A stretch of DNA of 64,000 nucleotides from NCBI RefSeq assembly GCF_000264905.1, contig NW_006763154.1, positions 329,482 through 393,481 on the forward strand, read 5' to 3'. The stretch's first letter is position 1. Every line of letters begins with the position of its first letter. A model generated the notes under the pieces. It saw only the letters and a list, made by a program, of their open reading frames with translations, was not told where the DNA came from and searched no databases. A program made the position numbers and the translations under genes. Of this stretch, positions 23,014 through 34,090 are shown in pieces. This DNA is from Stereum hirsutum FP-91666 SS1 (Eukaryota; Basidiomycota; Agaricomycetes; Russulales; Stereaceae).

Positions 23014-23870
23014 ACCATGTCCTGGCGCAGTCCATCTATAGCGATCGGCTGTGTCCAGCGCGTGACCTATTCACGCCTGTGGTCTACGTAGCCGTACTAG
23101 TTCCTCTTTCACCCACTTTTTTTCTCGTGCTTTGCTCTTTTGTTCTCGTTCGGCTGCTCTTTTTTTTATTCTTTCGGTAGCGATCACACGACCATGTCCT
23201 GGCGCAGTCCATCTACAACGATCGGCTGTGTCCAGCGCGTTACCCATCCACGCCTGTGGTCTACGTGTCCCTATTGTTTCCTCTTTCACCCACCTTTTTT
23301 CTCGTGATTTGCTCTTTCCCTCGTTTTGCGGCTCTTTTTATCTCTCTCTCGGTAGTGATCCCATACACACGGCCATGCCCTGGCACAGTCCATCTACAGC
23401 GATCGGCTGGTGTCCAGTGTGTTGTATTTTCAGCACCTGTGGTCAATGTACATGTATTACTCGCCTCACCGCCTTCTCATATCTTTGTTTCATCTTCGCG
23501 GTCTGTTTCTTCTCGTCCTTTTTTATAATTATTTGCATTCGCCTTCTTTTCGGAGTACTTTGGTGCACCTTACTTATTACCATGTCCTGGCGCAGTCCAT
23601 CTACCGCGATCGGCTGACGTCCAGCGTGTTGTCTTTTCATCACCTGTGGTCAATGTAAGTAGACTACTACTCACCTTCTCCCCCTTTTTTGTTTCGTTAT
23701 CTCTCGTTCGTGTTCTCCTTTTTTCGTGGTTCGTTTTTGTTATCGTTCCGCATTTAATGTTTTCCTGTAATGATGTCGGATCCCTGTATTATCACGTCCT
23801 GGCACAGTCCATCTACAACGATTGGCTGATGTCCAGCGTGCTATCCTTTCAGCGCATGTAATTCAAGTAC
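23014..23870 (+). repeat. Five tandem exon-like repeats, period about 175-215 bp
   Basis: Cores of about 75 bp are at 23014-23090, 23190-23265, 23372-23450, 23578-23657 and 23791-23870. Each contains (C/T)CTGGC(G/A)CAGTCCATCTA followed by an (A/C)GCGATCGGCTG-like block and a CACCTGTGGTC-like end. Spacers are T-rich and intron-like (TTTTTTCTCGTGCTTTGCTC). Translated cores 3-5 keep LAQSIYxDRLxSSVLxF(x)HLW. This looks like amplification of one exon plus intron, or a satellite derived from a gene. No full ORF links the units. Confidence 0.7.
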
Positions 23871-24472
23871 CTATATTCATACATCCGTCCTCGAATCCTC
23901 ATTTGTTTTACTCGTCCTTGCTTTTGTTTCGGGGGCCCGTGTTTACCATATTCACTACTTACACTGCAAATTCATATCCAAACCACCCGCGTGGTACACT
24001 CCGCACTTTCGGTGTCGCTCAGAGTGTCCGGCGGATCTACTATCGATGTGAGACAGCACTTTTCCTCGTAAGTCGAACTCTCCGCTCAAAGTTCGAGATT
24101 CGATGTAGCATGTATCATGAACTTGCATTGTCGTGAGCATATCGTCTCGCAGCACAGTGTTTTGCTCCAGTTGGACACCATGCGGACGGACGCAGATATC
24201 GCGACTTCAAGTCTAGCCTAGTTGGACGTTGAACGAAAGGAAGAGATCCGCATCCAAAAGGTGCCACGGTGAATAATTTCGAGCAATCGATCTGATCAGT
24301 TCGGAGACATCGAAAGGTGGGGTAAACACATGTGGCACTGATTAGGCTTGCGCGAAAGGGCGACAAGGGGACGGTATCACAGAGCATAACAACAAAATAT
24401 GTACATTCGATCTATGTGTGAGTGTGAATAAGCCTGTATCAGACGAGAAGACGCAAAAATGAAAGCGTACCT
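23871..24472. other. No gene supported
   Basis: Between the tandem repeats and the dioxygenase gene 3' end. Nothing recognised. Confidence 0.5.
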
Positions 24473-26518
24473 TCACGCAATAGTTCTGAGCCACTGGGCG
24501 TCGGGACATTTGCCGCCTGCAGTTCGAAGAGCCCAGAACTTTGGTTTATTTTCCAGGGTAAGAAACGACTTCTTTGGAAAGAAAAAAACGTGGGAGATTC
24601 GACCAGGCGTTAAATTCCTTCTGACCCAAGAGTCGGGAACTGGGACAGGGCGCCATTCTGCAACAGAGTGATACAGAATACCACTGAGGGCGATCACAAT
24701 ATCGCCCGGCGCATATCTGTTGCGAGTCAGTATCGATGGCACAGGTAAATACGAGAAGAGACTCACCTAAGCTTGGCGTGTAAGTCAGGGAAGTAGTATT
24801 CGCCACCTTCGAAACACCCCGCATTGAATGTGACGGTGAGCCCGAAGTCTCCGCGATCTTGACGAAGGCTGACCTGGAGTTTATAGACCAAGACACGCCC
24901 GAGGAAAGGCCCGCGATCCTCACGGACCCACACTCCAGCATCGAACGCTTGCCGATATTTGGCGTAGAAGCGAGGCCAAAAGACTTCGAAATACGCTGCA
25001 ATCCGAACAGCAATGGGATCCGTCGCAAGGAAGTACCATGTCGCGACTTGGCGCCTGGTGACGGTGTCGCCAAAATCGGCAGAATGGTACATCTTGTCCA
25101 GAAAACGCAAGTCGTCGTTATAGACGAGTTCAAAGACGACAAAAAGTGTAAAATGCTCACCGCCGTCTTCCGCCCTTGCATAGCACCACCGTGGATAAGA
25201 TGGGTAGCACCTGTCCTCTCCGCCTTCTTTGACTTCTTCGCAGCAGCACCTCCACTATCGTTGCACTCCATGCTTCTCATCCCGCCTTCCTCCAACCCCG
25301 TCCTCGCGTTCCCATATAAGACATCAAAGGGTGTATCCTCCTCCTCATCAGATTCGTCACCAGATTCGATCGCGCTCAATGGTGAATCGCCTGGGGGTAG
25401 TTCGGTAGGATTCGATGATGGGCTAGGGAGAGGAAGGGGCACGTCATTGAGCATTGGCTCGTCGAACGGCATCAATCGAAGGTCTTTGTGGTTGTTTTCG
25501 ACATGGCGTATATCGCGCTCGGCACAATGGGGAAGGTTATGGGCGTGAAATATTTGAGCAGCTTCGACAGCGCGCTCGAGAATTGCTCCCTGGAATCAGA
25601 ACAGATTAGCTACCGACTCGAAACCGATGGACCAAGGGATCGTACCGAGAATCCATCACGAACGACAGACTGGCCATTTGCTCGCGCGGTGTTTACGTCC
25701 GCGACTCGACGATTCTTGTATTGTTCGTATATGGGATGCTGATAGACACAGATGAGCGTTGGGAGAAAAATACGAAGGGAAGCAGAGGTGAAATTGACTT
25801 ACGATGTCGGCTGTCGAAGGGATATACTCGTGCAAATCGGATGGATCACGTTGTTTTTGTGCTGTAGGACACGGCAGAGGTGGGGCATCAGGCTTGGACG
25901 GAGGATTGGCCGGAGGATGTTGCGGAAGAATACGGTCGGAAAGTACGATAGCGGCGAGACGATTATGCTTGTCGATCCAAGCACCCGTGGTAGCCTGTGC
26001 TTCCTGATGAGCGAGGGAATCCTTGATCAGCACCTTCAGCACCTTCAGCCTCTTGATCTCCTTCAACGAGTTCTTCGGACGACTCGCGAGCTCAGCAATA
26101 TCGAAGTCGCCACGGAAGTAGGGCATGGAGGCCTTCGCTCGCTTGGCCCACTTCCGACACTCCTTGTGAAGGGTCTGTGCTGACTTCATATGTTCGTCAG
26201 ACTGCTGGAGGGCCGGTGCGAGGGAGTCCACGGTCGGATTGACGACAAAGGTCTGATAGGAAAGTTTTGGCATCTAGGGAATGGGAAGATGGTAAGTTTA
26301 TCTCCTGATGATGGAAAGAGCGAAGGCGACATACCCCTGACGCGAGTATGTCGGGATCCGGTCCGTATGCAAGCAAGTTAACCTCCGCCTGGTCAACATT
26401 GCGCGTCCCTTCTTCTTGAAGCTAAGTTGGAAGAATATGCAACAGAAACTTCAAACTGGCCACGAAATCCGCAACGGCATACACTTAGTACATGTTGGAA
26501 GCGCGGACGATGAACCAT
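24473..26518 (-). CDS. 2OG-Fe(II) dioxygenase-like protein with altered iron site
   Basis: Exons are 26518-26492, 26421-26335, 26273-25803, 25738-25646, 25589-25161, 25092-24767 and 24716-24473; every phase fits, giving 558 residues. The N-terminal half is helical and Ala/Lys-rich, then Ser/Asp/Glu-rich. The C-terminal domain has the double-stranded beta-helix signatures seen in mushroom 2OG oxygenases: GLTVTFNAGCFEGGEYYFPD, then RYAPGDIVIALSGILYHSV, then a VFFFP strand. In this family the first metal motif is HxD before GDxGLTVTF. Here it reads R446-Q-D448 (codon CGT at 24864-24862, one transition from CAT). The distal His (H494) is present. The enzyme may therefore be inactive. Mushroom genomes carry expanded 2OG families of the TET/JBP type near transposases; whether this one belongs there needs alignment. 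It is divergent from the PHD-type pseudogene. Confidence 0.75.
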
Positions 26519-26535
26519 CGAGGAGCGTTTCTCCT

Positions 26536-29045
26536 TCGCAACACCATCCCTCAGACGCCTTCGGACTAATCCCAAAACTACAATCCTCGCTCCTTATGAC
26601 ATCCCTCTCTTCAAGATCCCGCTCGCAGCCGATGACAACAAAGATGACGACGAGGACGATTTTCGGCGTCCAGACGACGATCTCTCAGCGTCGGATGCTC
26701 TCGATGGTCTACGGCAGCTCGAGGATGTTGCTGGAGATATTGACTGGAATACCTCAGGTGATCCGAAGAGGTTCTCAAGGGCGGTCACAGTCGATGGGAA
26801 ACCCGTCAACAAAGCACGAGCACTTGCTCAGAGGTTCAAGTATCAAAAATCCTCGTCTTCGACCGACCGATTAAGGAGAGTGGCACAGGAGGATCGGTAT
26901 CGAGCTGTCGCTGGCATAGCAGATGAGGAGGACCATACAGGACCGTGCCTCTCGATCTTCGACCCAGTTCCCAGCCTTGTACGCTGCGAGGAAAAGTACT
27001 TCCTCTGCGTTGGAGAGGTGAATAGTGTTTCGGTCGACTCAAAGACCAGACAACGTGTGGCCCTCAACTTGCTGCCCGAATCCACCGTCCGTATCTCGTA
27101 CCAGATCCTGCACATTGTTCCTGCCACCACCGACGATGACCCGACTGCGAAGAACGACTGGCGATCTTCTCGCCCTCCTCCGTACACGTTCACAGTGCCC
27201 GGAATACTCGTTCAGCCGATCAACCCTCCAACCTCACTGTACACTTCAGGGTCGCCCCGCCTCCTATTTGACAGTGGCTCCTTGCGAGCTCTGGCTTCCA
27301 GTCTTAGAGACAGGCTACCTCGTATGCGACTACGAGAAGTGCCGACAGCCAAGGTCAGCGCAGACTTTCCATACCGTGAGAGGGCAGGTGCGCATCACAA
27401 CAACTTGGATTATCGAGCTGGATGTACATACTTACGATGAATCAACTCATGAACAGGTCACGCCTGCTTTTTAGCGGACGGCAGCTCGGACATACACGAT
27501 ACTATCCCTCACACCTGCCCGAATTGCTCACCTCTAGTGAAGCTCGACCGAAAGCACCCTCAAACGATCATAGCGCATATCGCTGCACATATTTTGAAGG
27601 ACAACACGCTCGATCTTCGCCTCGAGCTATGCAGAATGTGCCTTCGCCCCGCTGCAATATGCAAATACCACATTCGAAAAACGAAGGGGGAAGCCGAGAA
27701 CTACACCATCATACCGAGAGGTATTACCTGTCCGAACTTCGCCAAATTCTCTTGGGCCGTTGCAGCGAACTCCGCTTCATCTTCACCATGCTCGAACGCC
27801 CCTCTTCGCTGCCCCATATGCCCAGAAGGTAGTCCAGCCGTCTGGCGATATAACATGAGGGTACATTTCGAGAACACGCATCCCACAAATGTTGCGAGTC
27901 CGCAGTATCAGAAGCTTTAGGTGCTGACGAACTTCGAGGAGGAGAAGATGGAGGCGTTGTGGAACAATCGCCAGAAGAAGAAGGCTACTCGGAGGAAGAA
28001 GAACGCACCAGTCGTACCGAGATTGGTGATCTCCGAAGCACATAGTGCGAGCGCTACATTAAAGTTCGTATTCGGTCCTGTTCATTGAGACTTTGATGCT
28101 GATGAACGAAATAGCAATGCGCGTGAGTTGATGATCAGCAACATTGACGGAGAGACACAAGAAGATGACGACGACGACATGGGTGAAACGGAAAGCATTG
28201 ACGGCAATATGGAGGGTGCGAACAGCGAGGAAGGGGATAAAATAGACGATGGACGCGACGATGATGAAGATGACAACGGGGAAGAGTTCGCGGAAGACCT
28301 GTACGCACCCGTGGAAAGTCCTCAGGTTCGCAGTAAGGACAAGAACGGACAGACGGAGGATCTCCGTCAAGAAGCTGAGAATGTGTGGCAGGATGCTGAG
28401 GACGAGTCGTCTGGTGCGGCTGGGCAGGGCACAGGTGATGGAGGACAGGGTGGCGATAGGGGCGATAGGGGCGAGATGGAACCGGAGGACACGCATGTTT
28501 TCGATAAGGTGAGTGGGACATCTAATATGATTATGCACTCCCAGTGCGGTCGACGTCAGCTAATACTGATTTTATAGACCACTGACAACCCAGACGCACC
28601 TGATATTGTTCAAGACATTGTCAACGATCATGACAATGCCACTATGGGTGGCACTTCATGTGTCCCCACGACGTCCCGAACTCAACAAACTATCTCGGTT
28701 TCTGAGACCACCACCATCTCGGGTGACGTTCCAAGTGACGTTGCCAGCAGTCGACCATCTCGCTCAGGCCGTAAACGGATGGTGGAGGTCTTGACAACAT
28801 TGTCGGAGTGCATATGTGGCGAGCATGTGACAGATGCGGAAGTAGCAAAGGCCGAAGATGTCGTGCGATGCAAGGCGAGTGGCTGCGAGACGCAATGGGT
28901 GAGTGAATATGCAACATGTCCCCGTATTTGTGAGCCTGACACCCACCATGACTAGTAACATCTCTCCTGCGTGGACCTCGAGGTGGTTCCGCAAGTCTTT
29001 ACATGTCGGTCTTGCTCGAAGGGAAAGAGGCGTCGGGGACAGTGA
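26536..29045 (+). pseudogene. Broken zinc-binding/PHD-finger protein gene
   Basis: Likely exons are about 26536-27387, 27457-28063, 28115-28508, 28578-28898 and 28956-29045. The N terminus is not found because the frame begins just after a stop. The product has an acidic start, a VLETGYLVCDYEKC strand-rich domain, Cys-pair segments (HTCPNCSPLVKLD, LCRMCLRP, CPICPEGSPAVWRYNMRVHF), an acidic linker, and a C-terminal PHD-like finger (CICGEH, then VVRCKASGC, then HLSC, then FTCRSC). Three lesions break it. The register shifts by one near 27235-27250, the end of exon 1 being open only in the next frame. TAG at 27918-27920 interrupts a continuous frame. TAA at 28956-28958 falls where PHD fingers usually have an aromatic residue before the zinc-binding His. 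The splice sites are intact, so decay is recent. Confidence 0.65.
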
Positions 29046-29955
29046 ATGACAAGGTAATTCGAGGTAGATTTAGCCGTAGTCAACTGAGAAAGTGATCCAA
29101 TAGTCGCATACAAGGCCCCCAGTCAGTTGCTGCTACATTAGAAGAAGATAGAAGTGTGCGAGACGTCAGGACTTACAGTTGATGGAAGTGTGGCAACCGA
29201 GAGATCTTGTGGCGTTTGAAGCCACGCAACCCCGACACGTGTATTTCCATATATGGGTATGTGCCTGATTACGTAGTTAGTTAGTTCAACCCGGATGGCC
29301 GTTAAGAGAAAAATCGAGTCCCGGTGTAGAATTATTTTTGTCAGCCCCCCTTGAGAAGTCTTGTCGGTTGTTTTCCGTTGTTCTATGGTGATAGTTGTTT
29401 GCATCTGTCGTTGGATTTTCGATCCTCTGAGTCAGAACCGTTCTCCATGACAATGTTGCGCAACTGGCCTGCCGTCAGGACTCAGGAATGACACAGCTGC
29501 TGTTCAAAGTTAGGGATAAATGACAGAGAATGCTCATACAGGCCGCAAGTATTCAAATATGTGCCAGTGTAGTCCTTCCCAAAGTCCTGACCGTCACCTG
29601 CCAATACGCGAGGATAGCAGTATGCGTTTTTAAGGTAAACGAAAACAAAATGAATGACGATAACGATAACGGCTCAAACAAAGATAAAAAGCAAGCAATC
29701 GACGAGTCCGTTCACGTTCTACACTCAGACGTAGCCATAACCATAGTCTCCTTGATCATCAACGCACCGGTCGACTCGCCCTCACTCGACCGCTGGGAAT
29801 TGGCACCGTGGTGAAGGAGAACGGGAGGGTAGGGTAGCTGGGGTGAGAAGAGTAGAGGCAGTAGAGTAGGTAGCAGCTAAAGAGAGAGGGAGTAGGGAGT
29901 GATAGGTAGGGAGGTAGGGATTGAGGGAAAGGTATTTCGGATTCTCGGTGCGATC
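29046..29955. other. Intergenic
   Basis: No gene recognised between the PHD-type pseudogene and the HsbA-like gene 3' end. Confidence 0.55.
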
Positions 29956-30768
29956 TTAGAGGTTGATCCCGATGCTGAGCCCGATGTGCACCAAGACGTT
30001 GTACGACTTCTTGAACCCACAGCCCCAGAGAGAGTCGGTAACCCCACCGCCGAGGAGTCCACTAAGGAGGTTATCAATGTCATTGAGAAGGGTGGAGACG
30101 AGGTTTGTGATGGCCGTGAGTAATCCACTGAGTGAGATACTATATGTCAAAGGGAGAAGGAGAGAGTGTGTGAGTGGTCAATGCAAAGTCTAGTATGCGC
30201 GAAGAAAGGTTCGAGGTGAAATGATACGTACTCGATCTTGGCGAGGATGGCAATTATAGTGGGGTCATTCTTTGACGTCTCCTTGCACTTGTTGACGGCG
30301 CTGGTGATTTCCTAGACAACAATGCGTATCGCAGCCAGCCTGTGAGTGCCCATATTATTACCTCTAAAATGGAGTGAACGCGTACAGCCACGAGGTCTAC
30401 CATGATATCGATAAGGTCGCTGGAGTCGCCGGAGGAGGAGCCCTGGCATGCGCTCTTCACGGCTTCGAGCTCTGCGTTAATTGAGACGACAATGGTGGTA
30501 ACCATGGTGGGATCAGCCGCCTCCTTGGGAGAGAGACCGCCTAAACAACGCGATATGGTCAGTACGTTCTGGGACAAATATAAGGAACATGATACATACT
30601 GAGATGGTCGCAACCGCTCTTAACATTAGCTGCGTGGGTCTTCACGGCGTCAACGCCAGTAGCATTCGTGCGCCTGGAGACAGCGTTCGTCGGGGTGGGA
30701 GCAGCGGAGGTCATGGCGACACCGAGGGCAAGGGTGGCGAAGACGGCTTTGGTGATGGAGAACAACAT
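29956..30768 (-). CDS. HsbA-like secreted surface-binding protein (copy 1)
   Basis: Exons are 30768-30600, 30540-30362, 30311-30232 and 30139-29956, giving 203 residues, a usual size for the family. A signal peptide is clear (MLFSITKAVFATLALGVAMT, with cleavage likely near SAAP). The helical HsbA-type domain follows, with alternating Val/Leu/Ile and small residues, GDSSDLIDIMVDLVAV, KCKETSKND and a Gly/Leu-rich C terminus (LLSGLLGGGV). HsbA (hydrophobic surface-binding protein A) adsorbs to hydrophobic surfaces and recruits lytic enzymes in Aspergillus; in mushrooms the family is large. The tail after GGGV (about 30 residues) is less hydrophobic than in copy 2. A TATA box lies 129 bases upstream of the ATG. 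It is a paralogue of the gene at 40178-40972. Confidence 0.75.
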
Positions 30769-30896
30769 CGTGGCAAAAGAGAGTGATAGTGAGAGGTAAA
30801 GCTCGGGAGAAGGGGTCAAAAGATTGTGGGACTCTGAGGGAAGCGAAAGTGCTATGAGCCTGAGAGGTGAGGAATGAACCCACGAGCTTCAAAGAG

Positions 30897-30903
30897 CTTT
30901 ATA
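30897..30903 (-). promoter_or_regulatory. TATA box of HsbA-like copy 1
   Basis: TATAAAG on the minus strand, followed by CTC. The same TATAAAGCTC word precedes copy 2. Confidence 0.6.
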
Positions 30904-33900
30904 CCTCGGCGGGACCTTGGAAGTCGTCGAGGTCAAACTGGCATCGTCATTGGCACACGGTCTCTTCCGAGCGTGAAATGTTCCACGAGCATGATGTGGA
31001 GCGTTATGCCGTAGGGCTGTCACTTTAGGATGAAATTGTAGGGTCAAGCCTACTCTTGACAAAGACAAGTGAATAGCTGTCAGTGCTTGGATGGTGGATC
31101 ATCAATCGGGGAGTAAAATGAGGCTTCCCATCATTTGGAGTCCTTGAACCGAGCAGCCCTATACTGATTCTTACCGTTCCAGGAGGGGATTACTGACCCG
31201 GAAGGTGCGCAAATCCAGTGGATAGACAGCCCAAAATTAACCCAGAGGACGCTGCTTTATCGTATGCCTGTGAGGTATGCTAGCAAAGGAAAACAACATC
31301 ACACCAGATGCGCTTGTCAAAAGTCCATAACGGTCGCCACTTCTGTGGCACCGTGGCTCCTCGACAGGCGTCCATTCTGACGTTTGCCGTAAGCGTTCGA
31401 TCGTACTTAAGGTTGCTATTATGGCCTTCGAAGAGAGTAGATCGGCGGAATACGCAATACCCGGACGAACGCCTGAAATCTGGCATATTGAGACAACCTG
31501 AGGTGTTTGATAATAATCCTGCACCAAGATATCAGGCAAATGGGAGGACAAAACAGAACTGGCCATGAAGCGGGTCATTATGGGCTGAACTGCAGGAATA
31601 ATACGATGTGCCGAAAAGCAACCGTATTGTCTACCAAATTTGGCGGTATCGTCAATTTCGAAAGCAAGACAGCTCAAATAGAGATTGATTGGAAACCCAT
31701 CTATCTCCATGGAGTTACCACCGATATATCATGCTGGGCGGTCACACCGGCGACCTGTTTCTGTTCGATAGCTGCCTATCGTGTACGCCTCTGAGAACTT
31801 GAGGCCGAAAAAAATGGTAACCTTCTAACAGGACGCCGAGGTCATGATCTGGCACTGCAAAAGCGTGCTGATGGTGCTGAAACACAACATCGCGAAGCTG
31901 ACGAGCCATTGCCCCTAGAGGGCCCCAACCTTCACCGGCCTCCGACTAAGCTACTTGTTTGGGCAGGGGAACGGACTAGACGGCGAGAACATCGCCGCTG
32001 TCGCAGGCAACATCGGTAACTTTTGACAGTGTCAGGGCCACAGATCTCTTGGTTTCAGCGTTTCGAATTCAATAGATTCCCGAAACGAAATGAGTGAGTG
32101 CCAGCCCTAAACGGGTTAGATACTCCCATACCCACAGGGAAAACGAGAAGAGCCCAATCTTGCTGCTACAGCCCGCGGACGATGGACACGGTTCAGCGGC
32201 TCATCTTAGCGCAATGCGCACCGCGACATCGCACATAACGGAGCTAGACGGTCAGAGTGGAAGAGAGCCTGTCCGAATATCCCGACGTCTATGCCACAAA
32301 GCCACCAGGTACCAGAGCCCAAGGTCGTGTCCGTCCGAGAGTACTGACAAAAATCGTCCTGGACCAACTCGAAGAGGCCGTGAATACAGTGAAAATATAG
32401 ACTCACCTTCACCCACCTTCTTTCAACTGGGCATGGAAGCTGAAGGCTGAAGGAAGATGTTACCTTGCTTGAAGGTCCTTCCTACCCCCGTAATTCCTCA
32501 GAATCGTCCCGGAAATAAATAAGGACAAACAGCGGACTTATTATGTGGCACCGGTGTGTGGCGCCGCAGAGGGTCTACTTTCAGACGTGACTGCAGCGAT
32601 TCAAATGCAGACGTTGATGTTCACGAATCAGTCTCGCGCTAGACGGATAACTTGCCGTCGGACGCAATGAGGGCCCATACCGTTCGCTGCCTTGACATTT
32701 GGGTTCATCGGCCTCTGCTTTGCCTTGGAGGAATCTCGAGTCAACTTGACTGGATCACAGAATGTTGACAATGTCTGGGCCCGCCGGGCACGGCGTAAGC
32801 ACTCCCAATCCCGTTCAAGAACATGCGGTATAGAGCAGACCAGAAGTGCTTGTGCAAGTTATTTACCAAGCAAGGTGGCTGCTGCCGAAGGTAGCGCTCC
32901 CCCAGTTCATGTAACTTATGTAGCATGCATCAGTTCGAGTGATCGAATTCCGATTTCGCCCGGGCCTTCCGAGGTGCCCGCCTCGCCACCGCCACTCAAA
33001 TTCAATTGAAAGCCCTTGCTTGCCCTTGCGCACTCTCATACTTACTGCGGAGTCAAAGGAGAGGCTACGATTAAAACCATTTATGGAGACGATCTCATAC
33101 TGGGGGAAGTGTCGACTTCGTCGCCGGACACCTTGCTTGAAATATTTACTTTGGTACATGTGCAGTTTCCCATTCATAAAGTTAAACAATGTATTTCGAA
33201 TATCTCCGGCTCGTTAACATTGCCGATATTATTGGGTCAATGGCCGTGCTTCGTTACATGCAAATGTACGTGCTCATTGTACTGGGCCACACAAATTGAC
33301 ATGCCACACAAATTATCAGCCACATTAACTGGAATATGCTATCGTCATAAACCTATTGGGTTCATTGTTCGGTTACTTTGGAGTTTTGACAACAAACTGT
33401 TCTTGACCAGGCACCGTGCACAGTTTCGGACTCTGGCAGACTGGGCACACTAGGTTGTGGTAGACTGAGCAATGGACATAGTGAACAGCACAATAGCAAC
33501 CGTAATTTCACATATGTGGTGGTAATATCGTCTCGAGGATGCCTTTGGAGCAAAAAACATAGAGGACAAGAATGCGCGTTTCACGCAAGCGGCAAGACTG
33601 AAGCATAAACGGCAAACGCCGGGAGTACCGGGGAACGCCGGTTGATGCTGCGTTGTTCTTCCCACGATTTGTGGATGTCCAGAGACCTTGCAAGCAAGGT
33701 GACACTACAAGAGGCCATAAAAGCCGCGACTCTTAGGGATAATGGCAAACGAGGACTCGGAGCCACACTGTACATACTAGTAAGAGTGACTACAAGGGAG
33801 CCTCATTGTATGAACCGCCCAAGTAAATATCACGGAAAGTGGGGTATATCTGAAAAGAGAAGAGGATGAAATCAAGAAAGTGATGGCGAACAACACTGTC

Positions 33901-34090
33901 CTATACGGTGACACCCATGGTACAGAGGTGATCAAAGCGGACGGCCGCCAACATGCATGACGGACTCATGAGAAACACAATCTTACAGCATTGAATACTG
34001 CACTTATGCCTACGCATGACCTTCAATCTCCCTATGCATCCACTGAAACACAGCGTGTCGTTGAACCTCAGGAACCCCCGCCCGCGGTAC
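30904..34090. other. No intact gene; possible decayed coding remnant
   Basis: About 3.2 kb. At 31828-32013 (+) one frame is open except for a single TAG and has coding-like codon use (ends GQGNGLDGENIAAVAGNIG), suggesting a relic. A 145-codon frame at 33016-33453 (+) has no motif. Nothing else is recognised. Confidence 0.4.

Noticed and set aside
28059..28538. Hydrophobic minus ORF of 159 codons
   Set aside because: Antisense of the acidic linker of the plus-strand PHD-type pseudogene.
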